NCBI GenBank assembly: GCA_947652605.1
Contig: OX393582.1
Location: forward strand, 13,602,544 to 13,666,543
DNA: 64,000 nt
Direction of reading: 5' to 3'
From: Elmis aenea
Taxonomy: Eukaryota > Arthropoda > Insecta > Coleoptera > Elmidae
Shown here: positions 44,901 to 55,839 of the stretch, one piece after another
Layout: each line of letters opens with the position of its first letter
How positions within the stretch are numbered: the first letter of the stretch is position 1
Position numbers and translations under genes: made by a program
Notes under the pieces: generated by a model
Database searches by the model: none
What the model was told of the DNA's origin: nothing
Seen by the model: only the letters and a program-made list of their open reading frames with translations

Positions 44901-45524
44901 CAAAAGACATTTAACAACAACTGAAGGACAAAAAAAATAGATAAAACATTTAACAGAAAATAATAAACGAAATTATTATATTTATTACAACAGTTTTGCA
45001 AAACTTACTTAAATTTTATGGAATTATTTTTATTAATATTATTAAAAAATTAAATAAATTTTATTGGGTAACGATTTAAATGTTTGTAGTGTAATCAAAA
45101 ATTAAGTTTTGTGTTTCCCCAGTCACGAAAGCATTTTATAGCCAAATTATATAGACAAAAGTAAGTATAGATAGTGTATGTAGGCAGTGGTGAGCTATGA
45201 AATTTTTAACAAAGGACTCGCTTATAGTTAAATAAAAACAAAAAAATAATGTTAATTATATGTTGGAAAAAAAATGGCATTTTAAATTCAAACGTGAATA
45301 ATCGAGTGATTGTACATAATTCAAAAAATTCTATTGTGCGACGGGTTATTCTAAATTTAATCGCCATTGCTTGATAGGAATGACAATGATTTTAAGATAT
45401 ATTTTTTCTTGAGAAAATGCTTAACAACAAGAAAAAGGGGTTCGCAAATTAAGGAATAATTTAACAAAGGGCTCGAGCGAGCCCCCGCGAGCCCCCTACA
45501 GCTCACCACTGTATGTAGGTAAAC
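44901..45524. other. AT-rich spacer with a GAGCGAGCC patch
   Basis: GGGCTCGAGCGAGCCCCCGC near 45462 and GTGGTGAGCTATG near 45188, mirrored by CAGCTCACCACTG near 45500, suggest a small TIR element (about 45185-45512) with AGTGGTGAGCT ends. No coding content. Confidence 0.4.
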
Positions 45525-46094
45525 CAGGGATGGAACAACGTTTTTAAATCGTTAGAGTTTTGTATAACGTTATTTGTTATTTGTTTCCGTTACATAACGT
45601 TATAAAAAACATTAAAAAAATGAATTGTTATGTTATATAACCTTGAATAACGTTATAAAAATAATTTTTATTTGTAGCGCAAATTTTTTTTTTTGGGAAT
45701 AACGTTAAAAAATAACTTTTAATGAAACGTTATTGGTTATTATACCGTTAAATAATGTTATAAAAATAGTTTTTATTTGTAGCGCTAAAATTATTTCTGG
45801 ATCTATAAAACGTAAAATTATAACATGGTACAAAATTACATTCAGATATTTTATTTTTATTTTCATTTTTACAATACAAACAAAATGCATCTTTTTCTAA
45901 AAAGACAAGAACGCTATATTGAAATTTAATTTGTAGAGAATAACGCTACAAAATAACTTTTAATGAAACGTTATTGGTTATTATAACGTTATATAACGTT
46001 ATCAAAATATCGTTTACGTTATTTTATTAGAAATTATAATTGAATCGTTATTATCACGTTATCGGGTATCGTTACTTTACATTTTCCATCTCTG
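45525..46094. mobile_element. hAT-like MITE rich in ATAACGTTAT
   Basis: CAGGGATGGAACAACG at the left and the complement of CAGAGATGGAAAATG at the right. The flanking octamers AGGTAAAC and GTATAAAC share five of eight positions, consistent with an old 8-bp target duplication. The interior consists of many variants of TAACGTTATA in both orientations. The left end recurs at 4451-4560. Confidence 0.7.
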
Positions 46095-46867
46095 GTATAA
46101 ACAACCACAAACAAAAATTATCCAAAAGTGAACTAACAACAAACAAATAGGTTGCCATTAAAAATTGTCTATTTCGCGCAATTACGCTTTTATTTTAACT
46201 TAAGTTTAATGAAACATCCGATACAAACGATAATCGCACTGGCGCTATTATACATGGTCTTCAAAAAACATTAAAACCATAAATTTGATTTCCTTGTAGA
46301 TACAGAGTGTAATTAATTAACACAAAATTAAATAATATCCTCTTGAAGTGGTACTTTAGATTAAGATCTTTGCTTTTTACCCATTTAGTTACGAATAGAA
46401 TAGGCTCACTAAAAATGGTATCTGATGCTCATAAAGTAATCTAATTATACCATTTCGAAAACCTTCTCTATGCTAGTTACGTTGTCTTAAATATAACAGA
46501 CAATTAACGATAAGACCTGAATAGAAAAGGCAAAGGGGACATTCTGCCCTCTTATTTGTAGCACGTCGTTACACTGCAAACCAAATTAAATTTCTTACTT
46601 TGGAAGAAAATAATTTCGAATGACATCCATGAAATAAGTCATTGGACGATTGTTCTTTGTCTTAATATAAAATTAAACTTACTCATGGGAAATGCACTAC
46701 AGAACAAGACAGCTCACACATTCTCATATAATTTTATTAATCCCCAAATATTAATTTAACCTGAATGCTGACATGTTTAATTACCAGGATGGTTCAAATT
46801 TAAACCAGAATTTTGTTCCTACACCCCAGAAAATTGATCAATTAAATATCGACTTTTTTCAGCAATG
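46095..46867. other. Spacer without a gene
   Basis: Nothing recognised. Confidence 0.35.
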
Positions 46868-47038
46868 TACAGGGTGGGCAAATTTCGATGTTTTAATAGG
46901 GAATCTCGATAACTATAGGAGGTATCAAAAAACGGACCGTGCATCCACGATCTCTTTTTTCGAGAAAAAGTTATGGTGAAAACTTAAATTGGTTATCGTC
47001 TTTTGTTTTCGAGTTATCACCGATAACTCGATTTTTCG
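46868..47038 (+). repeat. Single TACAGGGTGGGC arm
   Basis: TACAGGGTGGGCAAATTTCG starts a stretch without a visible mirror. It ends at the SINE target site, so the SINE inserted into it or beside it. Confidence 0.5.
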
Positions 47039-47050
47039 ACTTTTCGTTTT

Positions 47051-47289
47051 TTTAAAAATTTTTAAATTGAGTATTTAAGGACGCTTCGACATCTGTGGTC
47101 ACTAGCGTCCGGTAGGAGGGGGCGGGAAACAAGGAAATGGTGGGTAAGGTAAGCGTAGGTGGAAGTACCTACTGTCACAGCATTTGCCTATAGTAGGTAG
47201 AGGGAACCACCTGAAACCTCGAACCCCTCGAACCCACGACCTCCCGATTAACTCGGAAGGTTGCATACCAACCAGCCACCGAGCTCGGT
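47051..47289 (-). mobile_element. tRNA-derived SINE, copy 3
   Basis: On the minus strand it starts CCGAGCTCGGTGGCTGGTTG, has GTGGGTTCGAGG as B box and the family body TTTCAGGTGGTTCCCTCTA and GCAAATGCTGTGACAGTA. The exact 12-bp duplication ACTTTTCGTTTT flanks it (47039-47050 and 47290-47301), with an A/T-rich tail at the 3' (low-coordinate) side. Its 3' part differs from copies 1 and 2, reading CCGCCCCCTCCTACC. Confidence 0.9.
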
Positions 47290-47479
47290 ACTTTTCGTTT
47301 TATGACTATATTTCGCTTGTTTATGAAAATAAACAAAAATAATTTTGACGTTCTACAGGCACTTATTTGATAAGAATACAGTGGGGTAAACAACTTTAAA
47401 AAAATATTGAAGTTCGAGTTGTGACATAAAGTTGTATTTTATTTAATGGAGTTATTTAAATTCCTTATTTTTTGGTCAT

Positions 47480-47700
47480 TCCAAATATATAAGGGTTGAT
47501 GTAATTATTTTCAATAATAAGCAACTTACGAAGGTTTTTTTAGTTTTTTTTTTTAACAGAATTATAGTACGCCGTGAAAACAGAAACAAAACAAGGTGTA
47601 AAACCTTTTAAAACTAATTTGGAACAAGTTACGAAGGTTTTGTAATTTGTTGTTGTGATAAACATTACAAATAATTGAACATAAGATAAACTACAATAAA
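47480..47700 (-). repeat. Dispersed repeat family T, copy 3
   Basis: Reverse-oriented relative of 25370-25640 and 34740-35060 (CTTACGAAGGTTTTTT, CAAGTTACGAAGGTTTTG). Confidence 0.4.
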
Positions 47701-47719
47701 CTACATTACTACAGATTCC

Positions 47720-48880
47720 TACTTTATCACAAGCGAAACTTTTACCAATTAAGGCGTTTTGGAAAAAACGAAATAAATGGTAGTCCGATTCTGCACGGTT
47801 CCAATTCAAATAGCTGTTGACTAGTAGGTACTTGTATCAGGTCCAGCATTATCATCATGGAAGACAACACCTTTGCGATTATCCAGTTCTGAACGTTTCT
47901 GTTTGACGAGCATCATTTAATTCATTCAGTTTACGATAGTACTTATCCAAATAATCGTTTAGTTCCTTGGAAGCTGCTCAAAATACACAATATTTTTGAA
48001 ATCCCACCAAATTCACAGCATAAACATTTCTTTGCTGAATATATACTTTTGAAGTGCTTTGAGCAAGTTCATCACTCTTGGTTCATGATCTTTTCCATTC
48101 AATGTTGTTGTAGATTATCCTTTTTTCATCGCCTGTTATCATACGTTTCAAAAATTGATCTTTTTTTTCGGTTTAAAAGGAAATCACAGATGTTAATGCA
48201 CTAAGTAAGATTTTTTTTAGTTTATGTGGTATCCAAATATCGAGCTTACTAACGTATTCAACTTGTTTTTTTCTTCGTTCATCCAGAAAATTAGCTGTTT
48301 CCGATCAATTTTTAGACTGGATAATACATGTTTACCGGCCTAGGCCAGAAAGTAACTGGTTGCGATGGTAATGATTTGTCTTTACAGGCCTAGGCCGGAA
48401 AGTAGCTAGTGGCCATGGTAATGTTGTTTTGTTGATTTACGCTGTCAAACAAGCGTCATTATAACACCAAGTGAGTTTTCACCTGTAGTTTGTTAAGTTA
48501 TTTTTTAATTATGGATGCTGACGATAGTGATTTTGGTGTCAGTGGCGAACGCAGAAAAAATATTTTACGTAACGTGCCGGTATAGTGTCTTAACTGGACT
48601 CGTATGCTTCCAGGACTCGCCTACGGCTCGTCCTAAAACTGCCTACTCGTCCAGTAAGGTACCACTTACCGGTCTTGTTACGTAAATAACTATTAACGCT
48701 CGATTTTGGTATCTGATCTCTGGTGTTATTAAACGCCGATTGGATTCGTTAATTGGTTTTATTTTGTCGTTATCAACTTCGATTGGCGTTTCTGAGCGTG
48801 GTCCATCTTTAACATCACATTCTCCAGAACGAAATTTAGCAAACCAACTCTGACACTAGCGCACTCTTAAGACATCTTTA
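47720..48880 (-). pseudogene. Mariner transposase C (multiple breaks)
   Basis: Minus-strand pieces in order: SWFAKFRSGECDVKDGPRS (DNA-binding domain), then the insertion, YVSKLDIWIPHKL, FLKRMITGDEKRIIYNN (first catalytic aspartate present in GDE), WWDFKNIVYFEQLPRN, RSELDNRKGVVFHDDNAGPD (second aspartate), and ESDYHLFRFFQNALIGKSF. The usual YSPDLAP segment with the third aspartate is replaced by unrelated residues. Frameshifts and stops are frequent. It belongs to a third mariner subfamily distinct from A and B. Confidence 0.8.
48331..48690. mobile_element. Insertion in mariner C with direct repeats and hairpin
   Basis: Two 43-bp direct repeats with a 50-bp period (48331-48373 and 48381-48423) begin TTTACCGGCCTAGGCC and TTTACAGGCCTAGGCC. 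A short plus-strand frame MDADDSDFGVSGERRKN starts at about 48511. It runs into a ~120-bp hairpin (about 48567-48687) with TTACGTAAC at both edges and ACTCGCCTACGGCTCG at the centre. The element type is unknown. Confidence 0.5.
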
Positions 48881-49137
48881 CCATACACACATTACTGTTT
48901 ATCGGCTTGAACAGCGTTTTTCCCTTTTCGTTTTGATTTTTAATTTTCAAATCAACGCAAAATCAACTATTTTAAACATTATCTAAAACAAGTTTTAATT
49001 AAAAGCTTTCAAATTGTATCATGAACATACGGTTTAGAATGAAGTTAGTTATACAAATCAAGGTATGTAACGCCATTTGTTAGAAAAAAAAAAACAATTA
49101 TCTTTTGGTCAACCCAATATTTACAAAATGTGTTTAG

Positions 49138-49341
49138 CTGTGTTTCTCAAAGTGTAATCCGCGGAACCCTGGGGGCTCCCTAACCCTTCTGAAGGGGTCC
49201 CCTAAGCCTTTTCATATTAGAAAAAATTATAATAAAAATTGAAAATAACACAAAAATTGTCTTCAAAACAATTCCTTGGAGCCCTCTGTGAGCTTTGGTT
49301 TTTGGAAGGGGTCCCCAGAGTAAAAATTTTGAGATACACTG
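49138..49341. mobile_element. hAT-like MITE, GTGTTTCTCAAAGTG ends
   Basis: CTGTGTTTCTCAAAGTGTAA at the left faces the complement of CAGTGTATCTCAAAATTTTT. Mirrored GGGGTCCC motifs lie inside. The flanking octamers do not match well, so the insertion is old or the boundaries are off by a few bases. Confidence 0.6.
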
Positions 49342-49349
49342 CTCTAGAA

Positions 49350-50827
49350 ACATTTTACGATGCTTTTAAAGCTTACAATTCACTTATGACGTGAGAAACT
49401 GATGCCAATAGTTTTGTGGAATGACTGTAATAATTTAACGTACATATAGTCGTAGAACAACGGCGCGGTATGTTACCGTTCTTCGTTCTAGCCGAAGTCA
49501 CACAGTATACGTATGACAACCGCATATTTTATACCCGTTGTTATTCTTAAATACTACTGCCAATTTTTATGATTTTATATCATACTTAGAAATGAACGTC
49601 TTGAGATTAAAATCTTAAAATATGTAAAACTATTATTATCTGCACCTCCTTACAACATGTACGCGTTAAAGAATTTTTAAATTAAAAAACGTCGTGTAGA
49701 GAAATATGAACAGATTATTCTACCGTTTCCAAGCTTCCTAGAACTAATGATTTTGTGTTCATTCAATAAACTTTTTTTTAATGAATCCCAACCTAGGGTT
49801 ACTCGGATAAAGGGAGCGTCATGATCCCCGACCGCTACCCTCCTATTGTGACGGACGCTGCCATGACAATCATCCCTAAAGCTCATATCAAAAAACCTAT
49901 TTGTATTTGTGTATGAAGTAAATCTTGATGTTAATCACGTATTTTTGTAACATCATTCTTTGATGAATGTAAAAATAATTGCAAGAATAAAAATAACAAA
50001 GTTGCTTTCAAAAAGTCATCCTTCCATCGTTTCAAAGAGGCTATAAATTAAAGAAATATTATTATGAATAAGAAAAACTCAAAAAGTAAAGGGGTTTAAA
50101 TTCTGCGCTTTAATTGAGTATTTCTGCCATTAATTCTTGCTCAAAAGATCAAAAAAGATAAAATAGAATATGAATGAAAGAAAATTCAAGAGAGGGAAAA
50201 TTCCAAACTGCTACAGAAATTATACAGGTTTAAAATAAATTTATAAGAACGACTTGCATAATTTTGGTACTTATATAAATTAGCAAATTTAAAACAATAA
50301 ATAGTGTCTTCGTAAATTTTTCGTTTCGTTAAAATAATTGATGCCACAGTTTGATAAAAATGACAACAGCGTGATGTATTTATAATGTACCAAAAATAAA
50401 ATTTACCGATCACTAAAACCGCATTTGAACAAAGTTGTTTAAATTTCATTCACCTAAATATTTATCTTTTCAAAATACATCTGTTGTTGAAGTTTATTAT
50501 TTATCGTATTACGTAAATGGCCGTTAAATGTGACATAATTTTTAAATATAAGGAGTGCTAAATGTGTTGCTTCACAACATGAACACAAATAAAAATAATA
50601 TTAGAAATGATAACTTTATTATAACTATAAGACATAAAATAATCTTACATTTCAGTAAATAGTTATTTATGTATCAAGGCCAAAAAGTGTAACTTTTTCG
50701 GCCGCGTCTGGTTTGCTGGCCGAGACGTACCTAGTCGAAGAAGAAGAAATATTAAAAAAGAGAAAACAGCTTTTTCGGATTATCAAGAGCAGGGGGAAAA
50801 GGGAGTGCTTAATATTATCTATATAAT
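49350..50827. other. Spacer with one unrecognised short frame
   Basis: A 69-codon minus-strand frame (49677-49886) starting MSFRDDCHGSVRHNRRVAVG is GC-richer than the flanks but matches no family I know. The rest is AT-rich. Confidence 0.3.
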
Positions 50828-50862
50828 TTATTCTATGGTACCTAATAGGTACCATAGAATAA
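50828..50862. repeat. Perfect 15-bp stem hairpin
   Basis: TTATTCTATGGTACC, loop TAATA, and its exact complement. The stem has no mismatch. No poly-T tract or transcription unit makes it a terminator in this context. Confidence 0.8.
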
Positions 50863-51129
50863 AAAAACGTTTAGTTTATTGATTGGTTGTCATGGAAACA
50901 ACATAAACTTTAGTTATAGTTGTTATTTTTAAAAACGTATTGTTTCAAATTTGACAATGAAAGAAGAAGTAAAATAACATTTGTGATAAATCAATGTATT
51001 CAGAAAAATAAATACTATCAGATTATATAAATAGCAAAAATTACGCCCAGAAAAAACAAAGTTGGTTGTCATAAAACAAAAACAAATCTACCTAGGAAAA
51101 ATTTGTATCACCATCCAATTCGGCTTAAA
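50863..51129. other. AT-rich spacer
   Basis: No gene seen. Confidence 0.3.
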
Positions 51130-51377
51130 AAGTTGCTTGGGCAATGTTTTTACATAATTGAAATATTTCATACTCCAAAGGAGTTGTAGACGATTTTCTT
51201 ATTTTCCGGTTTTTCCTAATTTTCTCGGATGCCGTTTAAGATATTTCAAATTTCTCTTCAGATTATTATTGAGCACAAAATTTAGCAACTTTGCCAAATT
51301 TAAACCTATACTCTAGCATCTAGCTACTATAATAAGCGAGATCCCCATGCTTAAACTCGAATTTCAATCACCCTGTA
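51130..51377 (-). repeat. Single arm ending in CACCCTGTA
   Basis: TAATAAGCGAGATCCCCATG followed by AATCACCCTGTA is the mirror of the arm starting at 59526 (TACAGGGTGTCCC, then CATGGGGATCTCGCTTATTA). No partner arm nearby. Confidence 0.55.
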
Positions 51378-52879
51378 TAAGAAAATAGCTCATGTATAGT
51401 TGGGTTTTAAGGGCCGCTGGTCTATTTTATCATGGGCCTAGCCCTTAACCGTTTTTATTTTTTGTGCTTCTAAGATGCAAAATCGTATCGTGTTATGCGT
51501 TTTTTATTTCGTGTTAAGAGAAAATAATGTTGAAAATTACTTAGCAATTTATCGGGACCAAAATATTACTTTGCGTTAGCTGATTTTTCAGGCAACGCGT
51601 TTTTGTGTTAAAAGATTTGCAATGCAGACAGATTTAAATTCATTTAGACAAACTGCAACTTTTCATTGGTAGATTTCTATTTAGTTTTTAATAGGTGAAC
51701 GCAAGGTTGGGTTAGATTAGGCCAGGTTAGGTATAGTCAGCGTCAAGTCTAATGGCAAACGATGGGGAAGTGCACTAAACACAATTGGAATTAAACACAC
51801 CTTTTTATTTAGTTGTATTGGTATACCTGCCAATGGTTTTTAGGTCCGTGGACCATATTGTAGTGTCTGCTGCTAGCCTAACCTTACCCTTACCTAACAT
51901 TACATCAAAACAACGCTGACAATAAATTTTACAATTCATACGCAACTTGGATATTATTTATGATTAATTCGCACGTATATTCACTTAAAATTTAAAAAAA
52001 TTTGTTTAACTAAGTTAACTTATTCTTTTGACAAGTATCACACAACAACGCTTCTGGATTATTTCACTTTGATACAAAGCATTTTTTCATGCAAATACCT
52101 AATTTTATTTCAGTATGACGCTGAACTTCTCTTTGTCAATTTTTCATATTTCCTCGCTCGTAACTCGCATATTTTCTAATTTAAACTAATTACAGCTTGT
52201 ACCACTTGTTACATTAGTTAATGCTACCTGCAATAAAGTTTGCCGAGTCTTTCGACCTGTAAATTGACGTCCCCTTGGCGTTTTAATCTTTTTGAAGAGT
52301 ATATTTATAAAATCGATAATTTTGCCTCCTCCTAGCACCAAAATCTGATTTTAAGCCCTGCGCGTAACGGAAAATGAACTAAATTTTCAATTACGGTATG
52401 CCTAATGTGATGGTTTGGCTCTAACACCTTCAATTTTTTCACATTCAGTTGTCTTTGTTGTTTGTTTTAAGGAGAGAACAATTTTATTTAATCAATTTCC
52501 TACATATTTGATACACAAAATTATTAATAGTTCAAGATTGTTAAGTTATTTATTATTATTTATAGCATTCATGATTAATTTTAAACATTAAAATATTTGA
52601 AACTCGCACAAGTTAAAAGACCCAACTTTATATTCCTCACGATAATTAATTGCCACTCTTAAATTAAGTTTCTGATTAGGTAACAAAGTTTCTTACAAGT
52701 TTGGTTATTCTATAATCTTAAAATTTCATAAGTACAGCTTATTACGACAGTGGATAGGTCAAATTTTTTTTTATTAAAAAGACAAATAATTTACATGTAA
52801 TTTAGTGTAATTTAGTGTAATTTCCTGTATGAAGACAATTTACATATTTTAAATATACAAACGTTTTGATTAAATGAAA
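51378..52879. other. Spacer with TTAGG-like tracts
   Basis: GGTTGGGTTAGATTAGGCC and CCAGGTTAGG at 51703-51735, facing CCTAACCTTACCCTTACCTA at about 51878-51897, form a loose inverted pair of telomere-like motifs. No gene seen. Confidence 0.35.
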
Positions 52880-53520
52880 ATTCATTAGTAAATGACGTAA
52901 CCAAATTTTGTATTTTTAAATAGAATGCTCTGAATATTTTGAAATTGAATTTTATTTTAAAAATATTAAACGTTTTTTGTACCTAAATAGTTTTTTTGAG
53001 TTATTTAAGTTTTTATGAAAATATTGACAACAACATGATTTAAAAATATATTATTATTTAACAACTTGGCAATGTCAAAACGAATGGCTTTGAAACTTTG
53101 TAAGACAATAGTGTAATAATGACTTTTGACTGGTTAAATTTTTTTTAAAATACATGGGGCGTTACTTATGCCCGGTCCAATTAGTTAAACTTCAACCACG
53201 AACAAGTAATTTTTTTAAAGAAACCCTAATATTTTTACATTTTCTTATCGATAATTTAATTACCTTTAAAATCTATTAGGGTTAATTATGTCCAAAATTA
53301 ATACCTATTTCTCGAGTAATTGCCGTTTTCTTGATAATTTTCGGGTATAAACACCATATGGAAAATAATTAAACCTGTAGGCTTCAAAAATATCTTTGAA
53401 AAATGAATTTTAAATGTCAAATACAATTCTAACTTAGTCTTTATCAGTATTTTCAAATCGACTGAAATGCAAACACTATAATATCTCGAAAGAAAGGACA
53501 AAGGACTAACAGCACTTTAA
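52880..53520 (+). repeat. Dispersed repeat family Y, copy 3
   Basis: TGACTGGTTAAATTTTTTTT, GGGCGTTACTTATGCCCGG and TTAAACTTCAACCACGAAC match 8640-8720 in order. Confidence 0.55.
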
Positions 53521-54744
53521 TTATCATAATAAAGTAAGTTCCATGGAATTTAATTAAATATTGTACATTACTTATAATTATTATGAGCGTATACAGGGCG
53601 ACAATAAACTACATGTGTTGTCCGGGTAGGTTTGTAATTTTAGGAGTTACATACACGGTTAAATTAGCAAAGTTGGGCAAAATTTCAAGACGAACAATGC
53701 CATTTTGACTTACAACTTCAACTTTTTTAAATATATTGATAAAACTTAAAACAGACAATTTTTTCAACGGTAAATAACTCCATAGCCACCTACGGTAAAA
53801 TCAAAAAGTGAAATGATTCCTGTAGTAAAAAATAAACTCGTAAAAAAAGTTGTCTATTGTAAAATTGAAGCCAGTATTATGAATTGTACGCACTAGTAAT
53901 TTTACAATTTTGATTTCAAGATTTTTTGTGTAGCTTCTCCAGCCTGGCGTCTCAAATAGGTACACAGTTCCATTAATACCAAAACCGGAAACTGATTCAC
54001 ATATCCAAAAAAATGACAAACATATTTTGCCAAAACTGTGTTCTTACTTGTCACATAAGCTGTTATGAAGCTGTGGGCCTCTCAAGCCCTCGATGTGTCA
54101 ATACGGGGTATTACTAAATAAAAATTATTAAAATAATTTGTCAAAATTAGTTTGCAATATTTTTTAGAAAATATAAAATAAAAAGCATTATAAGGAAATT
54201 AGAAATAAAGCTGTGGATCGAAAATTACATAGAAAGCAATAGGTCGCTGGGCCTCTGAGGCCCGTGATGTACATCCTATGATTTAAAAAAAAATACATAA
54301 ATAAACTAGCCGTACTTAATTAAACACAAAAAAATGAAAAACTTAAATATTTTAAGATTTTTTTACGTTTCATAATAGTTTATGATTTTTTACTACAGGA
54401 ATCATTTCACATTTTGATTTTACCGTAGGTGGCTATGGAGTTATTCACCGTTGAAAAAATTGTCTGTTTTAAGCAGGGTGGATAAAAATCATGATTTTTT
54501 TTTTAAATCAAAAAAATCGATTTATTTGATTTAAATCAGATTTTTTTGATTTAAATCAAATGTACCATATTATCGAATTTAGTGACATATTCACATGCTA
54601 TTTCTGTTTTGTGTTTTGTGCTAATATATTTAATAACCAATATATTTAATTCACTGGTGAATTTTTGTCAAAATGAAAAATGAAATGTAATGATTAAGAA
54701 TTTTGAAAAAATCAGTGCTTAATGGTGATGTTTAATTAATTATG

Positions 54745-55500
54745 TACAGGGTTTGTCATTAGTGCGGGATCGGTCGATTGTGGCTAAACGGCTTGAGATA
54801 TGAAGTTGAATCAAATGCTATTTAATACAGTTTTTTTTAAACACAATAAAAATATTTTCAAATATACAGGGTGAGTCACCTTTCTGGAACTAATAGCAAC
54901 TTTTATATTTCAAATACAACACCCAATTTTTTATTTAATATTTTTGACCGCCTTAATTTTAGCCTTGCATCAATATAAAATAGTACAGGTTTTTAAACGG
55001 CGTTGTAAAAAAAATTAATTTTCTAAACTATTCAAGGTTGTAAGTCTTTATTTAAAAAATTCTCCTGAAGTTATTTTGAAGTACAGAGTTTTAATTTGGT
55101 ATGGACATGCAGAAAAAATGTCTCTGTTCGCTCGATATGAAAAAATTTGAATCACACATACAGGAGTGTTTATAAATAGGTGGCAACTTCCATGATTTTC
55201 AAAAGTTCGTAACTCGATTTTTTCAAATGCGAACCCCTGTATTTTTTTATGTCATCGAATTCGTCTTTAAAAGAGCTTCATATTTTGTTAAGTATGTCCT
55301 ATACCCAACACTCATACTTTTCGACATATTCGACATTTTTCTTCAAATCGTTATTGAAGCAATAGAGTGCCGTGGAAATTGCAAAAACTGACTGTTCACT
55401 TCGCTAACGTCAAAAACTTGTCATTTATTTTTTGAATTATTGCATTTCCACAATGAATTATACTTTACAAGAGCAAATTGATATGGTTTATTCACCATTT
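54745..55500 (+). mobile_element. 5' end of a TACAGGGTG transposon nested in the hAT
   Basis: It starts TACAGGGTTTGTCATTAGTG; a second motif TACAGGGTGAGTCACC occurs at 54865 and a third TACAGGAGTGTTTATAAATA at about 55160. From 54865 to 55376 it matches one arm of the 36641-37710 palindrome. Past the point where that palindrome folds back, it continues into a coding start (next entry) and then breaks off. It shows what lay beyond the arm in the parent transposon. Confidence 0.7.
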
Positions 55501-55518
55501 CGTGTATTTAATTACTAA
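55453..55518 (+). pseudogene. Start of a DUF4817-like transposase frame
   Basis: The frame reads MNYTLQEQIDMVY before diverging and stopping eight codons later. DUF4817 transposases of arthropods usually begin with a Y[ST]..E..DM..[VI]Y pattern, which this fits. It is preceded by about 75 bases that are absent from the 36641 palindrome. The break after VY is probably the edge of the truncated insertion. Confidence 0.5.
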
Positions 55519-55839
55519 TAGTAATACAATTTTGTTTTATTATAAATATTATACTGTATCTACTCATATAATCTGTGATTTAAATAAATAATTTTTTTTT
55601 TAAATCACTTGATTTAAATCATGATTTAAATCGTGATTTAAATCAATTGATTTAAATCTCCTCAACCCTGGTTTTAAGTTTCATCAACACATTTAAAAAA
55701 GTTGAAGTGTAAGTCAAATGTCAAAATGGCATTAAATTCGTCTTGAAACTCTGCCCAACTTTGCTTGCTTAACCGACTTTGTAACTTTTATAATAACAAA
55801 GTTACCTACACAGCACATGTTGATAATTGTCACCCTGTA

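Larger units (their letters stand above)
47720..49119 (-). mobile_element. Mariner element C, degraded and interrupted
   Basis: The 5' terminal repeat at the high-coordinate end reads ATTGGGTTGACCAAAAGATA on the minus strand, a typical mariner terminus. The transposase relic runs to about 47720; the 3' terminal repeat was not found. Foreign sequence at 48331-48690 splits the DNA-binding region. Confidence 0.8.
54474..55670. mobile_element. hAT element rich in GATTTAAATC, target GTTTTAAG
   Basis: The left end CAGGGTGGATAAAAATCATG and the right end (complement CAGGGTTGAGGAGATTTAAA) are flanked by the exact octamer GTTTTAAG (54466-54473 and 55671-55678). Both subterminal regions are arrays of ATTTAAATCA-type motifs. 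The homologous point in the other arm of the host foldback (CTTAAAAC, 53745-53752) is uninterrupted. Inside lies a third element at 54745-55500. Confidence 0.92.
53592..55839. mobile_element. Foldback element split by a nested hAT
   Basis: TACAGGGCGACAATAAAC at the left is mirrored by TTGTCACCCTGTA at the right. Further inside, GACTTACAACTTCAAC and GCCACCTACGGTAAAATC are mirrored. The right arm is cut in two (54384-54473 and 55679-55839) by the hAT at 54474-55670; removing that element and one target copy leaves a roughly 1.04-kb palindrome. The loop (53846-54383) contains a minus-strand frame (VSGFGINGTVYLFETPGWRS) that I cannot assign. Confidence 0.8.

Noticed and set aside
50828..50862. 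Transcription terminator
   Set aside because: Perfect hairpin, but this is eukaryotic DNA, no transcription unit ends there and no U-tract rule applies.
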